A stretch of DNA of 64,000 nt from Diabrotica undecimpunctata (GCF_040954645.1 NC_092806.1:3038001-3102000); one strand, 5' to 3'; shown: positions 10,860 through 23,329, counted from the stretch's first letter. Notes: generated by a model not told the origin, from the sequence alone. Numbers and translations: made by a program.

Positions 10860-12240
10860 TATAAAATTGATAAATTGTTGCACATTATACGTAGGTGTGT
10901 CACAGTCGTCAAGTGTAAACAACTTTAGTAATTGCTTAAAATCACTAGAGTGGTTACATGAATTTGTATTAATATGCAAAATCCCTAGATATTTGCAAAA
11001 AATAAGCAAAATATGTAATAATTTCATTTTGCATATTCGCCTAAGTTATAAGTTAAGTCGTAAAATTGTTTTAATTAAAAGTCATATAAATCAAAGAAGA
11101 TATGCTTTGATATAGTAAATTCTAATAATTTCCATTATCGGTATAACTTTCCACTATCCTGTTTCCATTCATATAATATAATCAGTTTTCTGTCGATAAG
11201 TGAATCCCGATCCAAACAACAAGCATTAAACCAGATTTATATAACTTTCCAAATTTGAATTGAATAAAGGGCTAAGTTATATAGTAGGCAAATACGGTTT
11301 CTGCTGTTAGGGATACGACCAGAGCTCTTAATGTATTATTATTGAAATTTCGGGAGTAATCGATATGCTTTTGGATAATATCGATGCGGGCTTCTCTGTA
11401 AACCTTTTAAGTCAATCCCTTATACATATAAAACGATTCGCTATACATAAATAAATTTTAAAAACCTTCTGACTAACCAAAAAGACAATTTTTCAAAGTT
11501 GAAAAAACGCGAAAGTAATTTCTAATATATATGCTGAAGCATATGAATTTTTGTAGAGTTTAAAGAAGTTTCCTAATATAAGTTTCAACTTTGGCGATGA
11601 CATGACAGCGCTGAAACAATAATAGTTAAAGTTAAGAATGTATTAAAAATTTTAAGATGAATTTTTATTCATAAAATTTTATGTGAACGTCCAATGTCTT
11701 TGAATATTTACCCTTACATATAGCTAAATGTTAAAAATGAGATTTTAAATTTACTGCAGAATATAGAACGATATAATTAAAATTTGATAATCGTCAACTT
11801 TTCTATTGAGAGATACAGAGGGGTTAAAAATTGTTGCAATTAATATTTATATAATTAATAATTATCTAACCATAGAGAATGAAAAAACGTTTTGTGATTC
11901 ACTTTTTTCATATTAACCCCCTTTCACTCCAACTTATGCACGTATTGATATGTTTAGATATGGCGAACTTTACCACGATATCCACATACAGATATTCGTA
12001 TAGGGGATATTAATGCACTCTGTAAAAGGGGTGTAGGGCTCTGTATATTAATTTGGATCTCAGGATCCATAAGGCGATATCATGGTAAGCCATTTTTTTA
12101 TTCCCAGAATAATGTAAAGAGCTCAAGGTCGACGTTCAGTCTGGTGGCAACCTAATGCAGCGGCAAGATATTAGGTTAGTTCATGTTTAGAGTTTGCCTA
12201 GAGAGCACGTGTTCTTTTTCTTGCCTATTAGGTACGTAAT
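10860..12240. other. AT-rich DNA, nothing recognised
   Basis: Two overlapping open frames on opposite strands (about 10833-11115) have no family resemblance. The remainder is non-coding AT-rich sequence. Confidence 0.5.
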
Positions 12241-12260
12241 TATGTTTTATATTAGTAAAA

Positions 12261-13600
12261 ATGGATTCGGATCTCGAGAGTGAAAGTAATTTGAGTTATG
12301 AAATGTCTAATAGTGACTTTACGAGCGATTCAAACATTTATTTATTAAAGGATGAGGAAGAAGTCATTAATGGGGTACAATCGAGCGGCTGGACAGCCGT
12401 TACGATTCCATTTGATAATAAGCTTCCAAAATATATACCCTAATTTCGCTTTGACTATAACTTTCACCCAGCTATTGACTTTTAAGATTGTATGAAAACT
12501 GTAAACTGTTTTGAGTCATTTGTAAGTAGCAGTATTGTTATAAAACTATGCGAATGAACCGAGCTAAGAGCTGATAATGACAACAGAACAAATGTATGTA
12601 TTTATAGCACTAGATTTTCTCAGTGGATTGACCAAGCGTCCGCAAATTTTATATTATTGGAGTATAGATAATATATATGCACTGGAGTATTGGAGTACAG
12701 ATAATATATTATCCTGCAGTCTTTTATTAATGCTATTTATAAAATAAATAATAAATGCTATAATTATGTTATGAGCCGAAATTACTTTTTGGCAAATTCC
12801 TTAGATTTTCACCACCAGATCTTGTCAAAAGTAATGAACCGCTTAGCAGATTAGGCAGTTGTGTGGCTCTTAGAGACAATTGTCAAAATTTAGTGTACCC
12901 AGGACCAATTTTCGCAATCGATAAGCAACTTATGTTTTATAAAGTGCGACTCCATTTTCGACAGCACATAAAAAGCAAAAGAAATCGATTTGGCATCAAA
13001 ATATTTTCCTTACGTCCTAGTGCGTCTGAACTTTGAGGATACACCTGGAATTTTTGTATATATATATCAGCAAGGATATACGACATATTGCACATTTCGG
13101 GAACAAAAAATCTTGCTTTTTCCGAGAAAATAGTAGTTTATCTTTGCCAAAACCTACTGAACAGTAATCCTGAAATGATTGCAGATAATTGGTATATATC
13201 CGTTTGTCTTTACGAGTTTCTATTGACACAAATAACTTTCCTTACAGCTACTATTCCACCAAATAGGCACATTCTAGGAGAATTAACATTGGTTTTATTA
13301 GATAGGCAACAATCATGTTTTGTTCGCAAGGATATGTTTCTTCTAGTTCGCTAAAAGGACAAGAAAGACGTTTATCTGCATGGTATACCAGTAAACATAC
13401 TGCAGGTTTGTTGCGAAAGAGAACGATATGAGGTAGAAGAATGAGGACCTGTTGATAACAACTCTCTAATAGTTGTTATTAACAGGTCCTCGAAGACACT
13501 TTGTCTCTGGACTAAGTAACCGATATGTAGAGCCATACGTTGCCATGTTACCAATTCTAACGGTAACTTAAACATCCTAATTTTTAATAACATATAATGT
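12261..13600 (+). pseudogene. piggyBac-type transposase remnant
   Basis: It begins with an acidic N-terminus open for 60 codons (MDSDLESESNLSYE). After frameshifts the DDE_Tnp_1_7 pattern appears. First comes LGSCVALRDNCQNLVYPGP, then FAIDKQLMFYKVRLHFRQHI where family members have VDEQ followed by a conserved PFRQYI-type block. Next are NRFGIKIF, then ADNWYISVCLYEFL matching the DNYFTS block, and PPNRHILGELT. The third acidic block is not recognisable. The element's ends were not found. Confidence 0.6.
13444..13490. repeat. 47-bp near-perfect hairpin
   Basis: AGGACCTGTTGATAACAACT and AGTTGTTATTAACAGGTCCT are reverse complements with one mismatch, separated by 7 nt. It lies within the piggyBac remnant and probably arose by a local inverted duplication. 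Confidence 0.9.
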
Positions 13601-13680
13601 AACATATTTATAAATTTATAACATTTAAAGAGTTTTCACCCGTATATTTTAGTGGCTTATAGCATGTACACTTTGTTACA

Positions 13681-13712
13681 CTGATGATGGAATTTACATT
13701 CCGAAAACGTTC
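13681..13712 (+). ncRNA. Hammerhead-ribozyme-like motif
   Basis: CTGATGA is followed by T, a 5-bp stem GGAAT/ATTCC with loop TTAC, then GAA, the palindrome AACGTT and C. This matches the CUGAUGA-stem II-GAA-stem III-H17 order of a hammerhead whose stem III is a self-complementary hexamer. One extra U follows A9. Stem I is weak: TTACA upstream could pair with TGTAA downstream across an internal loop. Activity is not established. Confidence 0.4.
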
Positions 13713-13764
13713 TTTATTTGTAATATAGCCCGTTTGGGTATTTTATTTATACCTTTTAATAAAA

Positions 13765-14065
13765 AAATTAACATCTTTATCAACGTCTACGATGCCTTGC
13801 AATTTTTAGAAGGCTCAGATTAGGGCAGATATCTGAATTGTGTTTCGAAACTAGTTTACGGATTTAATATTAGATGTCGCTATTGCGTTCGTTTCGAAGC
13901 CATTTTATTGTTGCTTCCTCAAAGACAGGAAAGATCTAATTTTCACGTTGAGAACGTCTATGAATAGCTGTTCTGATGAGCTTTATTAAAGCGAAATACG
14001 TATAAACAGATACATAGACGCTTTGTACGTGAAATTAAATCTTGACTGTCTTTTTCACTTTTACT
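13765..14065 (+). repeat. ~380-bp satellite-type repeat, copy A
   Basis: The sequence from ACATCTTTATCAACGTCTAC through AGATGTCGCTATTGCGTTCG to ATACATAGACGCTTTGTACG is shared with copy B (50645-51001 plus 54552-54630) and, in reverse, with copy C (58815-59400). Copy A covers most of one unit. It shows the intact site into which the Jockey LINE inserted in copy B. Confidence 0.85.
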
Positions 14066-14069
14066 AAAG

Positions 14070-15220
14070 ATTTGAAATAAAAAATTTTTTGCAATAACTG
14101 ACGCTACTTCTTAACCTAAACGCCTTAACAAGTTATTGTCAACAACGTTTATGTACGTATATTGCCAAATATTTGATTTACAATCATTAAAACGCTCGCA
14201 AGAGGCGCTTGGTTTACTGATGCAAAACTAATACAGAAAATTAGTCGCTTGGTCTAGTTATGCAAAATTCAAAATCGAGAATTAGAAGAAAGGCACTTGG
14301 TCTTTTTAAATATATCTGGTTAACCGTTACTAACAGACTAATGGGATTTCTTCTGTAGATAGTTTATGCTATTTCCCACCAAAAAGCGCCATAATCCACA
14401 ATTTTGTGAAAATGACTTGGTCTAGTGATGCATAACGCCGTCCAATTGTAAGGCAGAAAATTTGACGCAAAATCTTTTGAACGAAAAGGAAGTACACACT
14501 TAATTTTCTTAATAAATCTTAAACAGTCGACATACTTATTAATTAGTAATTCACTGTGTAAAATAAACTCCCCGGTTGCGCTTTAACGAGCCAACGAGCC
14601 CCCATCTTCTGGCTCTCAGGAAATGATTTTATTATTAAGAAGTGCTAAAAACCATTTATAAATTTATGACGAAGTTTTTATTTATAAAGAGCTTTTAATT
14701 GAAAACCTAACTCATTTTCATACCCCCTTCAATTTTCTGCTTAACTCATTAACGACTTCTATGAAGCCTTTCCCAAAAAGGGGAATACAGATGAGAAAAA
14801 ACTTTAAACTTAAAAAGTTCTTTAATGAATACTTAAAATGTCTTTAACAAAAGACCAACAATTTCCATTTCTCCACATTAGGAACTGCCGAAGTCACAGT
14901 AAAACTCCGAATAATAATCGGCGGGAGAAAAATTGGAAATTTTCTTATATATTTCCATCTGAAATTCATTACAATTTGATAAATCGCTGACGGCCACAAC
15001 TTTTTTATAATCGGGGAGCTTATTAACCCGACTGAGATGATTTAGTGAAGCTTTTTGATGAATTACTTACAGGATATTAAATTATGATGAATTTTCTTTA
15101 ATTTGGATAATACATCCAGTAGAAGTAAAAGATCTTATAGCGGAAAATTAAAAAAACATCAGTAAATTATTTCAGTAGTTAAGAAAATTATCAGCTTCAT
15201 CATATGATGTTTAATTCGTA
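14070..15220. other. Non-coding DNA with a short ~40-bp degenerate tandem repeat
   Basis: Between 14206 and 14430 the unit CGCTTGGTYTAGTTATGCAA recurs in degenerate form near 14206, 14246, 14294 and 14413. Nothing else was recognised in this stretch. Confidence 0.5.
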
Positions 15221-15228
15221 TGGGTTAA

Positions 15229-15985
15229 CCCTTATCCGGGCAAGGTGGGTTCAACGGGCCCAAGACGCTAATTCTTTTATTATAAACTGATAAAAAAATT
15301 TTTATTGAATTTTATGCATCACTGAATTTGTTTAGAAATATGTTTCCTTCAACATAGTTATGAAATATTCAAAATATTCATTATCTTTTTTAAAATTATT
15401 GCGTCGAAAGGATTTTGTCACGTAAAGGGGCAACACGGGCCGGTCGGACCCTATTTGTATTTATACCTTAAGTAAATCTTTATTACAGGTTAATCTGGCA
15501 GTCAGGTAATGTTTTTGTGTTTTTGTAGATTATCTAAACGATTTTTATGATTCCGAAAATTTAATAATAAAGTCATGTAACAAACAATATAAATATCTCT
15601 CTGATGTGAACATCAAAGAGATGCTTACGGTGTTATATTTATTCTAAATGAATTTTAAAAACTGATAATCATTGTCGGAATGCAATAATATTGTTGCAAA
15701 ATGCACAAAGTAATGTAAGCCGCTGGTCAAAGTGTAGATGATCCTGTTAATTCCTTCCTGAAAAAAAGAAGCCAAAAAATCCTGGAAACAGAGAACTGGA
15801 AATATTGTGATTCTACAAAGCTATATGCTTTAATTGGAATACTAACTGCAGGGCACCTAAATGCCAGCATCCATAATGTAGATATACTTTGAAGTAAGTT
15901 TTATGGACCTAGTATATTTAGAGCTACCATGGGGTTAAAACGATTCAAAAATTTGCTAAAATTTGTTTAATTTGACGATAAGAAT
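15229..15985 (+). pseudogene. piggyBac element, 5' half with transposase remnant
   Basis: A TTAA at 15225-15228 is followed by CCCTTATCCGGGCAAGGTGG, typical of a piggyBac end. A subterminal GGGCAACACGGGCC near 15429 echoes the end sequence. From about 15690 the frame shows NWKYCDSTKLYALIGILTAG, then SKFYGPSIFRATMGLKRFKN and FDDKNTR. This is the conserved piggyBac block before the first catalytic acid. The sequence stops abruptly at FDDKNTR, where a Jockey fragment begins. The 3' half was not found afterwards. Confidence 0.7.
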
Positions 15986-15987
15986 AC

Positions 15988-16600
15988 GAGGTGGAATGGC
16001 GTGGTCAGATACTGGAACACAATGAGATGCCAAAATACCTCGGCGTACGTCTAGATACAACTCTGTCTTATCGATATCATTGTCAAGATATTAAAAAAAC
16101 AGTAAGTGCCAGAAATATTATCATCCGCAAACTAACAAACACAAAATGGGGAGTACAACCACACACTCTTCGTACTTCAGCCCTAGCATTATGTTTTTCT
16201 GCCGCCGAGTTTGGAGCACCAGTGTGGGAAAACTTTGCTCAAGCTAAAAACGAATCAAAGAGGTCTATCCTAGTTGGAATCGCTTCAACTGCTATCAGAA
16301 GACAGGCCACGTCAGGGATAGAACGAAAGAAGCATGAAACGGATCGAAGACACCGCTTGTATGACCACCAAGTTCAGCCAAGTAGATTAAGATTTCGGAA
16401 AAGCTTTCTGAAAAAATCACGATTCCTTCTCGAAGAGCCGAAGAAGCGCCTCAATACACGTATGGCAAGCGTCAGCTACAACACATTTTGCTCCCTCGGA
16501 GGAAATGGCTGCTGGACACAATATGCCGTATTCTACACGGAAAGCTCTAAACAGAATAAGAACTGCGTTTCACGTTGTGCTATGTGTGTGTGTGTGTATT
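15988..16600 (+). pseudogene. Jockey-type LINE, 3' fragment
   Basis: One open frame of about 200 codons. It starts in the thumb region with MPKYLGVRLDTTLSYRYHCQ and continues with LRTSALALCFSAAEFGAPVW, the pattern typical after the RT active site in Jockey-clade proteins. The catalytic domain is missing, so this is a 5'-truncated insertion that interrupts the piggyBac remnant at 15985. It ends in a TG-rich run near 16585. Confidence 0.75.
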
Positions 16601-16734
16601 TTTATTTTATGACTAGAGACATAATCTATTAGCCTCTTATGTTTTGAGTTATTAATTAATTTTTTTTTAAACAATTGTTATAGAGAGAACCCGTAACAAC
16701 AATAAATTCTTATCTTTTATTGACTTACATATAA

Positions 16735-16850
16735 GTACGTACCTAGGTTAAATTTTTTTTTTTATTATCATATATTTTTTTTTTATTTTTATTTTTTTTT
16801 ATTTTTTTTTTATTATTTTTTTTCTTAATTTTTTTTTACTGGGAGGAAAA
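16735..16850. repeat. T-rich low-complexity tract
   Basis: More than 100 bp of poly-T broken by single A or TA. It may be a degenerate retroelement tail. No coding content. Confidence 0.8.
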
Positions 16851-17159
16851 GGAAAATATATGGTTTTGCTGATTTATTACATACGCCTAGGGGTCTATCA
16901 AGGCGATTAACAAACTTTTTATGTTTGTAATATATACACTGTTACCATAATACATTTAGAAATTCAATTTCATTTCACGTATGTGGCGAAAAATTATTTC
17001 ATATATATGCAAGTTATTAGTTTTTATTAAATCTGATAAATTAAAAGGTCTTTTAATACGAATTTTTTCGTAATTGATATACTCGTATATTTTTATTATA
17101 AATTGGTTTATACATCGTGTATTTAATGAGCACGTTGTGCTAGTAACCTGAAAAAATGG

Positions 17160-17345
17160 TGATACCAGTAGGACGATACCCTGCGACTGTGGCGCGGTTC
17201 AGAAAAGTCATATCATGCACAGAGATGAGAGAGACCTGCATAGAAGAAGACCTATTTTTAGCGAATAACAGGGCCATCTATGTGGCCAACCATTGGAAAC
17301 ACAAAATTTAGAGCTGTTGGTGTTCCGGACACGGAAAGTAAGTAA
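17160..17345 (+). pseudogene. LINE C-terminal CCHC-like fragment
   Basis: Across two frames the segment reads IPCDCGAVQ and SHIMHR, then ETCIEEDLFLANNRAIYVAN and HWKHKI. This is the short cysteine motif and tail that ends many Jockey/CR1-related LINE proteins (CDCG...QxMxHLL...C). It is a scrap of less than 200 bp. Confidence 0.5.
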
Positions 17346-17349
17346 GTAT

Positions 17350-18240
17350 ATATGAGTTTAAAGATCAACCATACGAGTTTTACTCATAGTGTAAGAAGAG
17401 AGCAGATATAAAACCTATACCTAAAGACGAGAGAGATATTTCCATCCGATACCAATTTTTGTTTAGATATAACTGTGAGTATTTAGATATTTAGCTGAAC
17501 TGTCCTAAGAAAACTATTATTACGGGGAAAATAACGATAATAAAATAAACTTAACAGCGAATTTATATATTTATGTAAATAAAAAAGAAATGCCATGTTT
17601 GTATGCGTTTGTTTCATAAATACCTAAATAAGGACCTAGAAATAACTATTTTAATAAAAATTGTAATTAGCCAAATACCTTGCAGTCGATTTTAATCTAT
17701 TTCACTAATTTAAATTTCCACTCAAATTGATTTTTTCTCCCTTCTTTCATAATTATAGCTCTTTGATCCAATATAAGCTTCCGTTAAGAAAATTGTTTAG
17801 TGAACTATAAAATAGATTTTTACAAAGATAATTAATTCTTTGGTTATGCACATTCCACTTCTGTAATTTTTTAGCCATAGACGAAATTAATTTTCCTGCA
17901 AGAAGCCGAATCCAATTTACCATTCTCGACTACTTGTTGCAAAAGGCATTATGATTACGTTAATATTAATGAGAAATTCAAACAAAGGTCGCCATAACTC
18001 TCATCTCGGCTGTAATTCCAAAAGGATAAAAGTGCTTTAGGAAGACTTAAGATACGAGAAATTTTTATCAGTAGCGTGACATTTAATACAATTTTTTATA
18101 TCAATAAAATGTAAAGAATTTGTTTATTTTTTTTTTAAATTGTAATCAAAGAATCATGAATGTGTTGCTTACGTGAGTCCATGTTAAAAAGGTAAAAAAG
18201 AAATAATTAGACTTACTCACAATCAGTTTAATTTTACTAC
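17350..18240. other. Non-coding DNA, nothing recognised
   Basis: AT-rich sequence without frames, repeats or motifs that I can assign. Confidence 0.5.
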
Positions 18241-18247
18241 CTCAGAC

Positions 18248-18286
18248 GACCGGTTTCGCTTTCTAAAATTTGCAAAGCATCATCAG
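18248..18286 (-). ncRNA. Hammerhead-ribozyme-like motif
   Basis: On the minus strand: CTGATGA, T, then a stem GCTTT/AAAGC with an 11-nt loop, then GAA, the palindrome ACCGGT and C. Flanks can form a helix I: GAC immediately upstream pairs with GTC immediately downstream, then ACC pairs with GGT across a TGA bulge. This is the type I layout with a minimal palindromic stem III, as in Penelope and newt hammerheads (family knowledge). As in the motif at 13681, one extra U follows A9. Cleavage is unproven. Confidence 0.5.
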
Positions 18287-18676
18287 GTCGGTGGTACAAA
18301 GTAAATCAAATGCTGAAATTATAAAAAGCCCATATTAGGGTGCTGTCTTATAAGGATATAGATCAAAAATGTATAGATCAAAAAAGTTTTAGTAATTATG
18401 CCAATATTACATGTCTGTGTTATTTAATATGCATAAATTGCATTAGCAGACAGACTAACAACCCACAAATTGGTAAGAGAAAAAGTTTGTTGAATTGTGA
18501 TACATTAGAAATAAACAAAAGACTACTTACATTCCGGCACAAGAATTACTATATAGTGATTGGTGATTCATAGTTCAAACTATCCCTTATTACTTAACTT
18601 AGGAGGAAGTGTCTTGAGGAGATTGGTGTTAACAGATGATGTAGGAGTAAGGTATATTTTTAGAAATTATGTTAGG

Positions 18677-19079
18677 AATAAACCACAATATATTTATTTA
18701 AATGTTTAATTTACTGACGTTTCAATCTCTATATAAAGAGACCGTTTTTAAATATACAAATGATAAGATATATTTACGTTTCTATAGCTTTTTGCTCGCA
18801 GCATTCTATATTTTTGGATAGAATGATTGAAATAAGCCTTAATATATCTATTTACATGATTAGTTTAATGACGTTTCGATCTCTATTTCAGAGACCGTTT
18901 TTAAAGTTAAAAAAAAATAAAGAAAATAAATAATATAAGATTATATAAATGAGATATATATACGTAATAATAATAAACAAATAAAATAAATATAACTATA
19001 ATGTATATATTTAAAAACAGTCTTTAGATATAAATCATAACGTCAGTAAAAACTGTAAACAAATATATTGTGGCCTATT
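18677..19079. repeat. Foldback with GACGTTTC...AGAGACCG modules
   Basis: AATAAACCACAATATATTTA at 18677 is mirrored by TAAATATATTGTGG-like sequence ending at 19079. A module reading TGACGTTTCAATCTCTAT, then AAGAGACCGTTTTTAAA, sits at 18715-18760. It recurs directly at 18868-18905 and in inverted form at 19020-19045. The same module family forms the hairpin at 58048-58252. Confidence 0.7.
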
Positions 19080-19089
19080 TCGAACAAAT

Positions 19090-19639
19090 AATATTTAAGA
19101 TATATAATTAACATTGAAATAAAAGTAAGTGTAGGCCACTGAATTTTCATACGTCTTTCCCTACTTCTCCGCCTTCAAAGGACGAAATCACTCATCCAAA
19201 TAGTGGAATTATAGTATAGATTTGGCACATACTAAGCAAAATATGTAGATTTATGCAAGATAACTATCTCAGTCGAACCATATATTCGTCTTCTATAGAC
19301 TATAAACCAGAGAAGTAGATAAACGTGTTTATAGCAACAAATTCCAAAATTTATTAGTTAATTAATAATGAAGTTGGTATTAATTGGTATCGTTTATTTT
19401 GCTTGATCTATCTCAACTTCCAATAGTTTCGGACCCCAATTTTTAACCCCCATAATAATACCCTATGTGGTAGGCAAAATAATTCGTTACAGTAGAAGAC
19501 ATAGCAAAACCACTAAAGCTATGAAACAATACATTGACCTAATAAAAACAGATACTGAGCAATTATTAAAAATGTTACATAAACTTTTGAACAAGATATG
19601 CACTTAGAAATAATTATCAAAGAAGTGTAAGAATGGATT
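19090..19639. other. Non-coding DNA, nothing recognised
   Basis: No assignable frame or repeat. Confidence 0.5.
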
Positions 19640-20470
19640 GATCATCTTCTTCTTCTACTTGTGGCATCTCCTCTAAGAAGGTTGGCAACCAGCATGATAA
19701 TTCGCACTTTTGATACCGCTACTCTAAAGAGGTCAGCAGAAGTGCAGTTAAACCAAGGTCTCAAATTAATTAACCAGGAGATACGTCTTCTCCCACGACT
19801 CCTTCTACCCTGTATTCTTTCTTGCATTATTAATTGCAACAAGTTATAACGCTCGCCCCTCATGACATGTCCCAGATATTGCAGTTTTCTGACTTTAATT
19901 GTATTTAAAACCTCTTTATCTTTTTCCATTCTTCTCAACACCTCGACATTTGTGACTTTATCCACGCAACTTATTCTTAATATCCATCTGTACACCCATA
20001 ACTCGAAGGCTCCTTATCTGTCCGAAATATCTTTTTTTAATATCCAATCCTCCAACTCATAAAGTAATACGGAGAACACGTAGCATCTCAGAAGTTTTAC
20101 CTTTAAATAAATTAAAATGACCCTGCTACAGAGTACTTTTTTCAGTTTATTGTTGCCTTAATCTCTTCTGTGTACGTATTATTTTCGTTAATTATTGTAA
20201 CCCAGATATTTATAGTTTTCAACTTTTTTAATTTGTTTTTCATGTATTGTTATGTTTTCTTGGCGCTGTTGGGGTTTTGTAATTACCATAAATTGTGTCT
20301 TTTGTGTGTTACCATAATTTTGTGTTTAGGTACAGTCGGTTTTCTTTACTGACTTCTACCACTCTGTCAACCATTTGTTGTAAATCCTCAAGACATTCCG
20401 CTAATAAAATATTGTCGTCGGCAAACCGTATCTGATTGACTGGTCGGCCATTTACTTTTATTCCCATAGG
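19640..20470 (-). pseudogene. LINE reverse transcriptase, 3' fragment
   Basis: Minus-strand fragments start in the RT palm with GIKVNGRPVNQIRFADDNIL, where FADD is the active site. They continue through a decayed thumb. The C-terminus is a 117-codon open piece, MYRWILRISCVDKVTNVEVL through YLGHVMRGERYNLLQLIMQE to GRRSRGRRRISWL. The 3' end is rich in AGAAGAAGA. The 5' boundary near 20470 meets the head-to-head gag fragment of another LINE. Confidence 0.75.
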
Positions 20471-20474
20471 TAGA

Positions 20475-21510
20475 GAACACGATGAGGACAACAAAGCCAT
20501 GCAAAAGACCAAACTTATGTTTCCGCAGCTGTCAGATGCTCCAGCGGAGGTGGACGAGGAGGGTGGCCTGGGAACTACGAGAGTCGCGATATCTGCTCAT
20601 AAAGCTGAAACGTGGATCCACAAGGAGAAGTATGAATTCACACTCCTCCTTAACAAAAAGGAAGAACTTGTGCCAGTGAAGTTTCTGAAAACATGCAGAA
20701 AACTGGTACAGAAGGTGGAGGAGCTAGGAAGAGAAAACGTGGGAATCCACACGTCAGCAGCACTGGAAGTTAACACATTGAGGAGAATTCTGGAGTGGGC
20801 TACAAGAGGAAGGGATGTAACGATCACGCTTCTAGGTACAAAAACAATAAGAAGGTGAGTCAACATCAACACCGAGCACAAAGAACAAAATGGAGTAGTA
20901 ATCATAAGAAAAACCAAAGAAAGTAAAAAGAAACTCACCAAAAGAAATTAAGATAAAAAGGATCAGACAGACTAGAGACCAAGGAATATCACTGGAATTA
21001 GACGGAGGACAGGAAATGGCGGAGGAAGTAAAGAAACTCCTGTCTGATATGACGTACGGGTCAAAAGGAGGCATCGTAAAGAGAACAATCTTGGTACAGG
21101 AAGTCCTACCCAAAACAATGAAAGAGAAAATGCAAAAGGCCACAGAGGAAGCAGCTGGCAAAGAGCGGGCCTGTGGCATCATAAAAATGTAAACCGAGAC
21201 AAGAGGTGAAGTAAGAGGGAAGATGAGTAGGGGCGATAAAATGAAAAAAATAAAGGTAGACTACACATACTGCTAAGTAATAGAATCAAGGGTAGAAATA
21301 CCGAGATGCCTGAGTTGTTTCGCCTTTGGACATAAACACTGTAAGGGGCAGAACAGAAGAGGATGTTGCTTCCGATGTGGCAACGAGGGTTAAATAGCGC
21401 TAGAATGCAAGGAAGAAACAACCAGATGCCTCAACTGCAACGTGACTGGGCATGTGGCAAATTCAAGAATATGCCCAAAGTTCAACCGACTCCAAAGGAG
21501 TTTGTTTCAA
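20475..21510 (+). pseudogene. R1/Jockey-type LINE ORF1 (Gag-like) with CCHC knuckles
   Basis: The first part is open to 20858 and reads YEFTLLLNKKEELVPVKFLK and NTLRRILEWATRGRDVTITL, a charged RNA-binding Gag-like region. After frameshifts the C-terminal zinc knuckles appear near 21300-21490. They are CCFRCGNEG and CLNCNVTGHVANSRICPKF, preceded by CLSCFAFGHKHCKG. CX2C-type knuckles in this order are typical of R1/Jockey ORF1 proteins that bind element RNA. An ATG at 20436 lies in the neighbouring element and is not a real start. No ORF2 follows. Confidence 0.7.
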
Positions 21511-21519
21511 AACTTGCTT

Positions 21520-23325
21520 TCTCCAACAGTTTGCTTTAAAACTTGCTTTCTCCAAAAAAAAAACCAATTTTTTTAATATCCACGAATGTTTGATTTTGTT
21601 TATTATGTAATACTAATTTCTAAGGTCAAATTGTATAATATGAAACTTAAATCCGCGTGATAACTGGAATGGCTTGTCTTTAACAAGTTTTTAGCGTTCG
21701 CTGACAAACGAATATTTCGGAGAAGGCGAGTTTTGATTCCACACCCTTTAGTTGTTTATCCCAGCACACCTTTTTTTATTATTAATAATTCATATATCCT
21801 AGCGTTCTTAATCATTTGATCCATTTTTATAATATTCCACTGAAAACAATTGTTTGTGTATTACATACTACCGCACACAATTTTTTCATTACAATTTAAT
21901 TGATATTAACGTTACAGTTAATATATTATTACGAAGATTGATGTAGAACTAATCTAGGAATACTACGCCAGTGGTCCCTTGGAGCAAAATCCGGAAAAAT
22001 AACCCACGAAATTGCAAGAATATAATCAGTTCAGTCGCCCGGTTAACTTGATGGAACTCTATAATCCTTCAGAAAATGATTGATTACACTTGTAATTTCA
22101 GTATTTCACTGGAGAAAGTCTAAAAGACAATGGACACCGCTCTCTTTGGGGGAGATTTATTTCTTGTAATGCATCAGTGGCTTTTCGGGGTTGTGCTTCG
22201 AGAAAAAATCTCGAATCTGCGAATTTTCCACCAGATTTTATTTTATCTCCACTTTCTTGGAAACGTGTGCCATTAAGATACTTGAATTATGGTTTTACAG
22301 CTTTCTTAGCACTTGTATTTAAAATTTGAAATCATTTGAAATTACTTTCGTTTAGGGTGATTCTCAAAATAAAATATTACACCAGTTTTTAGTTGAATAA
22401 CTGTGAAAAAAAGGTTCAGATCTACCAAGATATACGTTATTATATAGCAAAGTACCTTTAATTTTTATTATAGGTCAATTAGGGTATTACTTTGGATGTA
22501 TAGTAACATCAGAAATAGGTTTATTTATCAAAGAATGGTGCAAATTCGTATCGTATTGGTATTTCACATTTTTGTCTTTACTACAAACTTAAGCTATCAA
22601 TTGTTTATACTTTATCAAAAGAAGAGGTAATGCTTGAAAGTATGGTTGATATAGAAAAATTTAGTTTACAGATTTTTTAATGAACTAACCAAGTTTTTTC
22701 AACTTTTTGATAAAATTGGGACCTAAATTCATTGTCGGGTAGTACTAATGGTGACTGTTAAAACAAGACTAAATTTTTGCATATTTCCCTGGGTTATAAT
22801 CTACACAATATCATTTTAAATGGAACATTATTCAAAACCTCAAAAAATTGAGAAAAAATCAGCACAAACTTTTAAAACTTTTTCTTTGTCCGAGCAACAA
22901 CCTTTCGGAGAATTTGGTCAAGTCATGCATTTATATTCGAAAAATTTAGTTTTAGCGTTTTAGCAATTCTCGCAACTTTACGACATTCGTAGTGGTCGAC
23001 TGAAAATATACTGACTTCCGGGTCGGAAACTTTATTGGATATAAATAATTTTAAGCCTTTTTCCATAGTTTCCCATTTTAGTGTTTTAAAAAATGTTTTG
23101 TGTGAGGCACAGAATCAAATGAATAAATGAATAAAACCGAGTGAAAAGTGCTAGCGACGTTTTTGTTACACATCAACAATAAAAAAATTTACCGAATTTT
23201 TCAAAAAATGTTTACAATATAAGAATTGTATTATAATTTTGTAAATTATCATTACGTGTTGTGTAGTAGATTAAATTCTTTAAATACATAAGTTAATTAT
23301 ATTTTACTATTAACTCATTGAAAAT
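21520..23325. other. Non-coding AT-rich DNA, nothing recognised
   Basis: About 1.8 kb without a convincing frame, inverted repeat or family motif. Confidence 0.5.
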
Positions 23326-23329
23326 AATA

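Noticed and set aside
20436..20475. Use of the ATG at 20436 as the start of the Gag-like gene
   Set aside because: These codons are the antisense of the neighbouring LINE's RT region. The Gag-like similarity begins only after ~20480.
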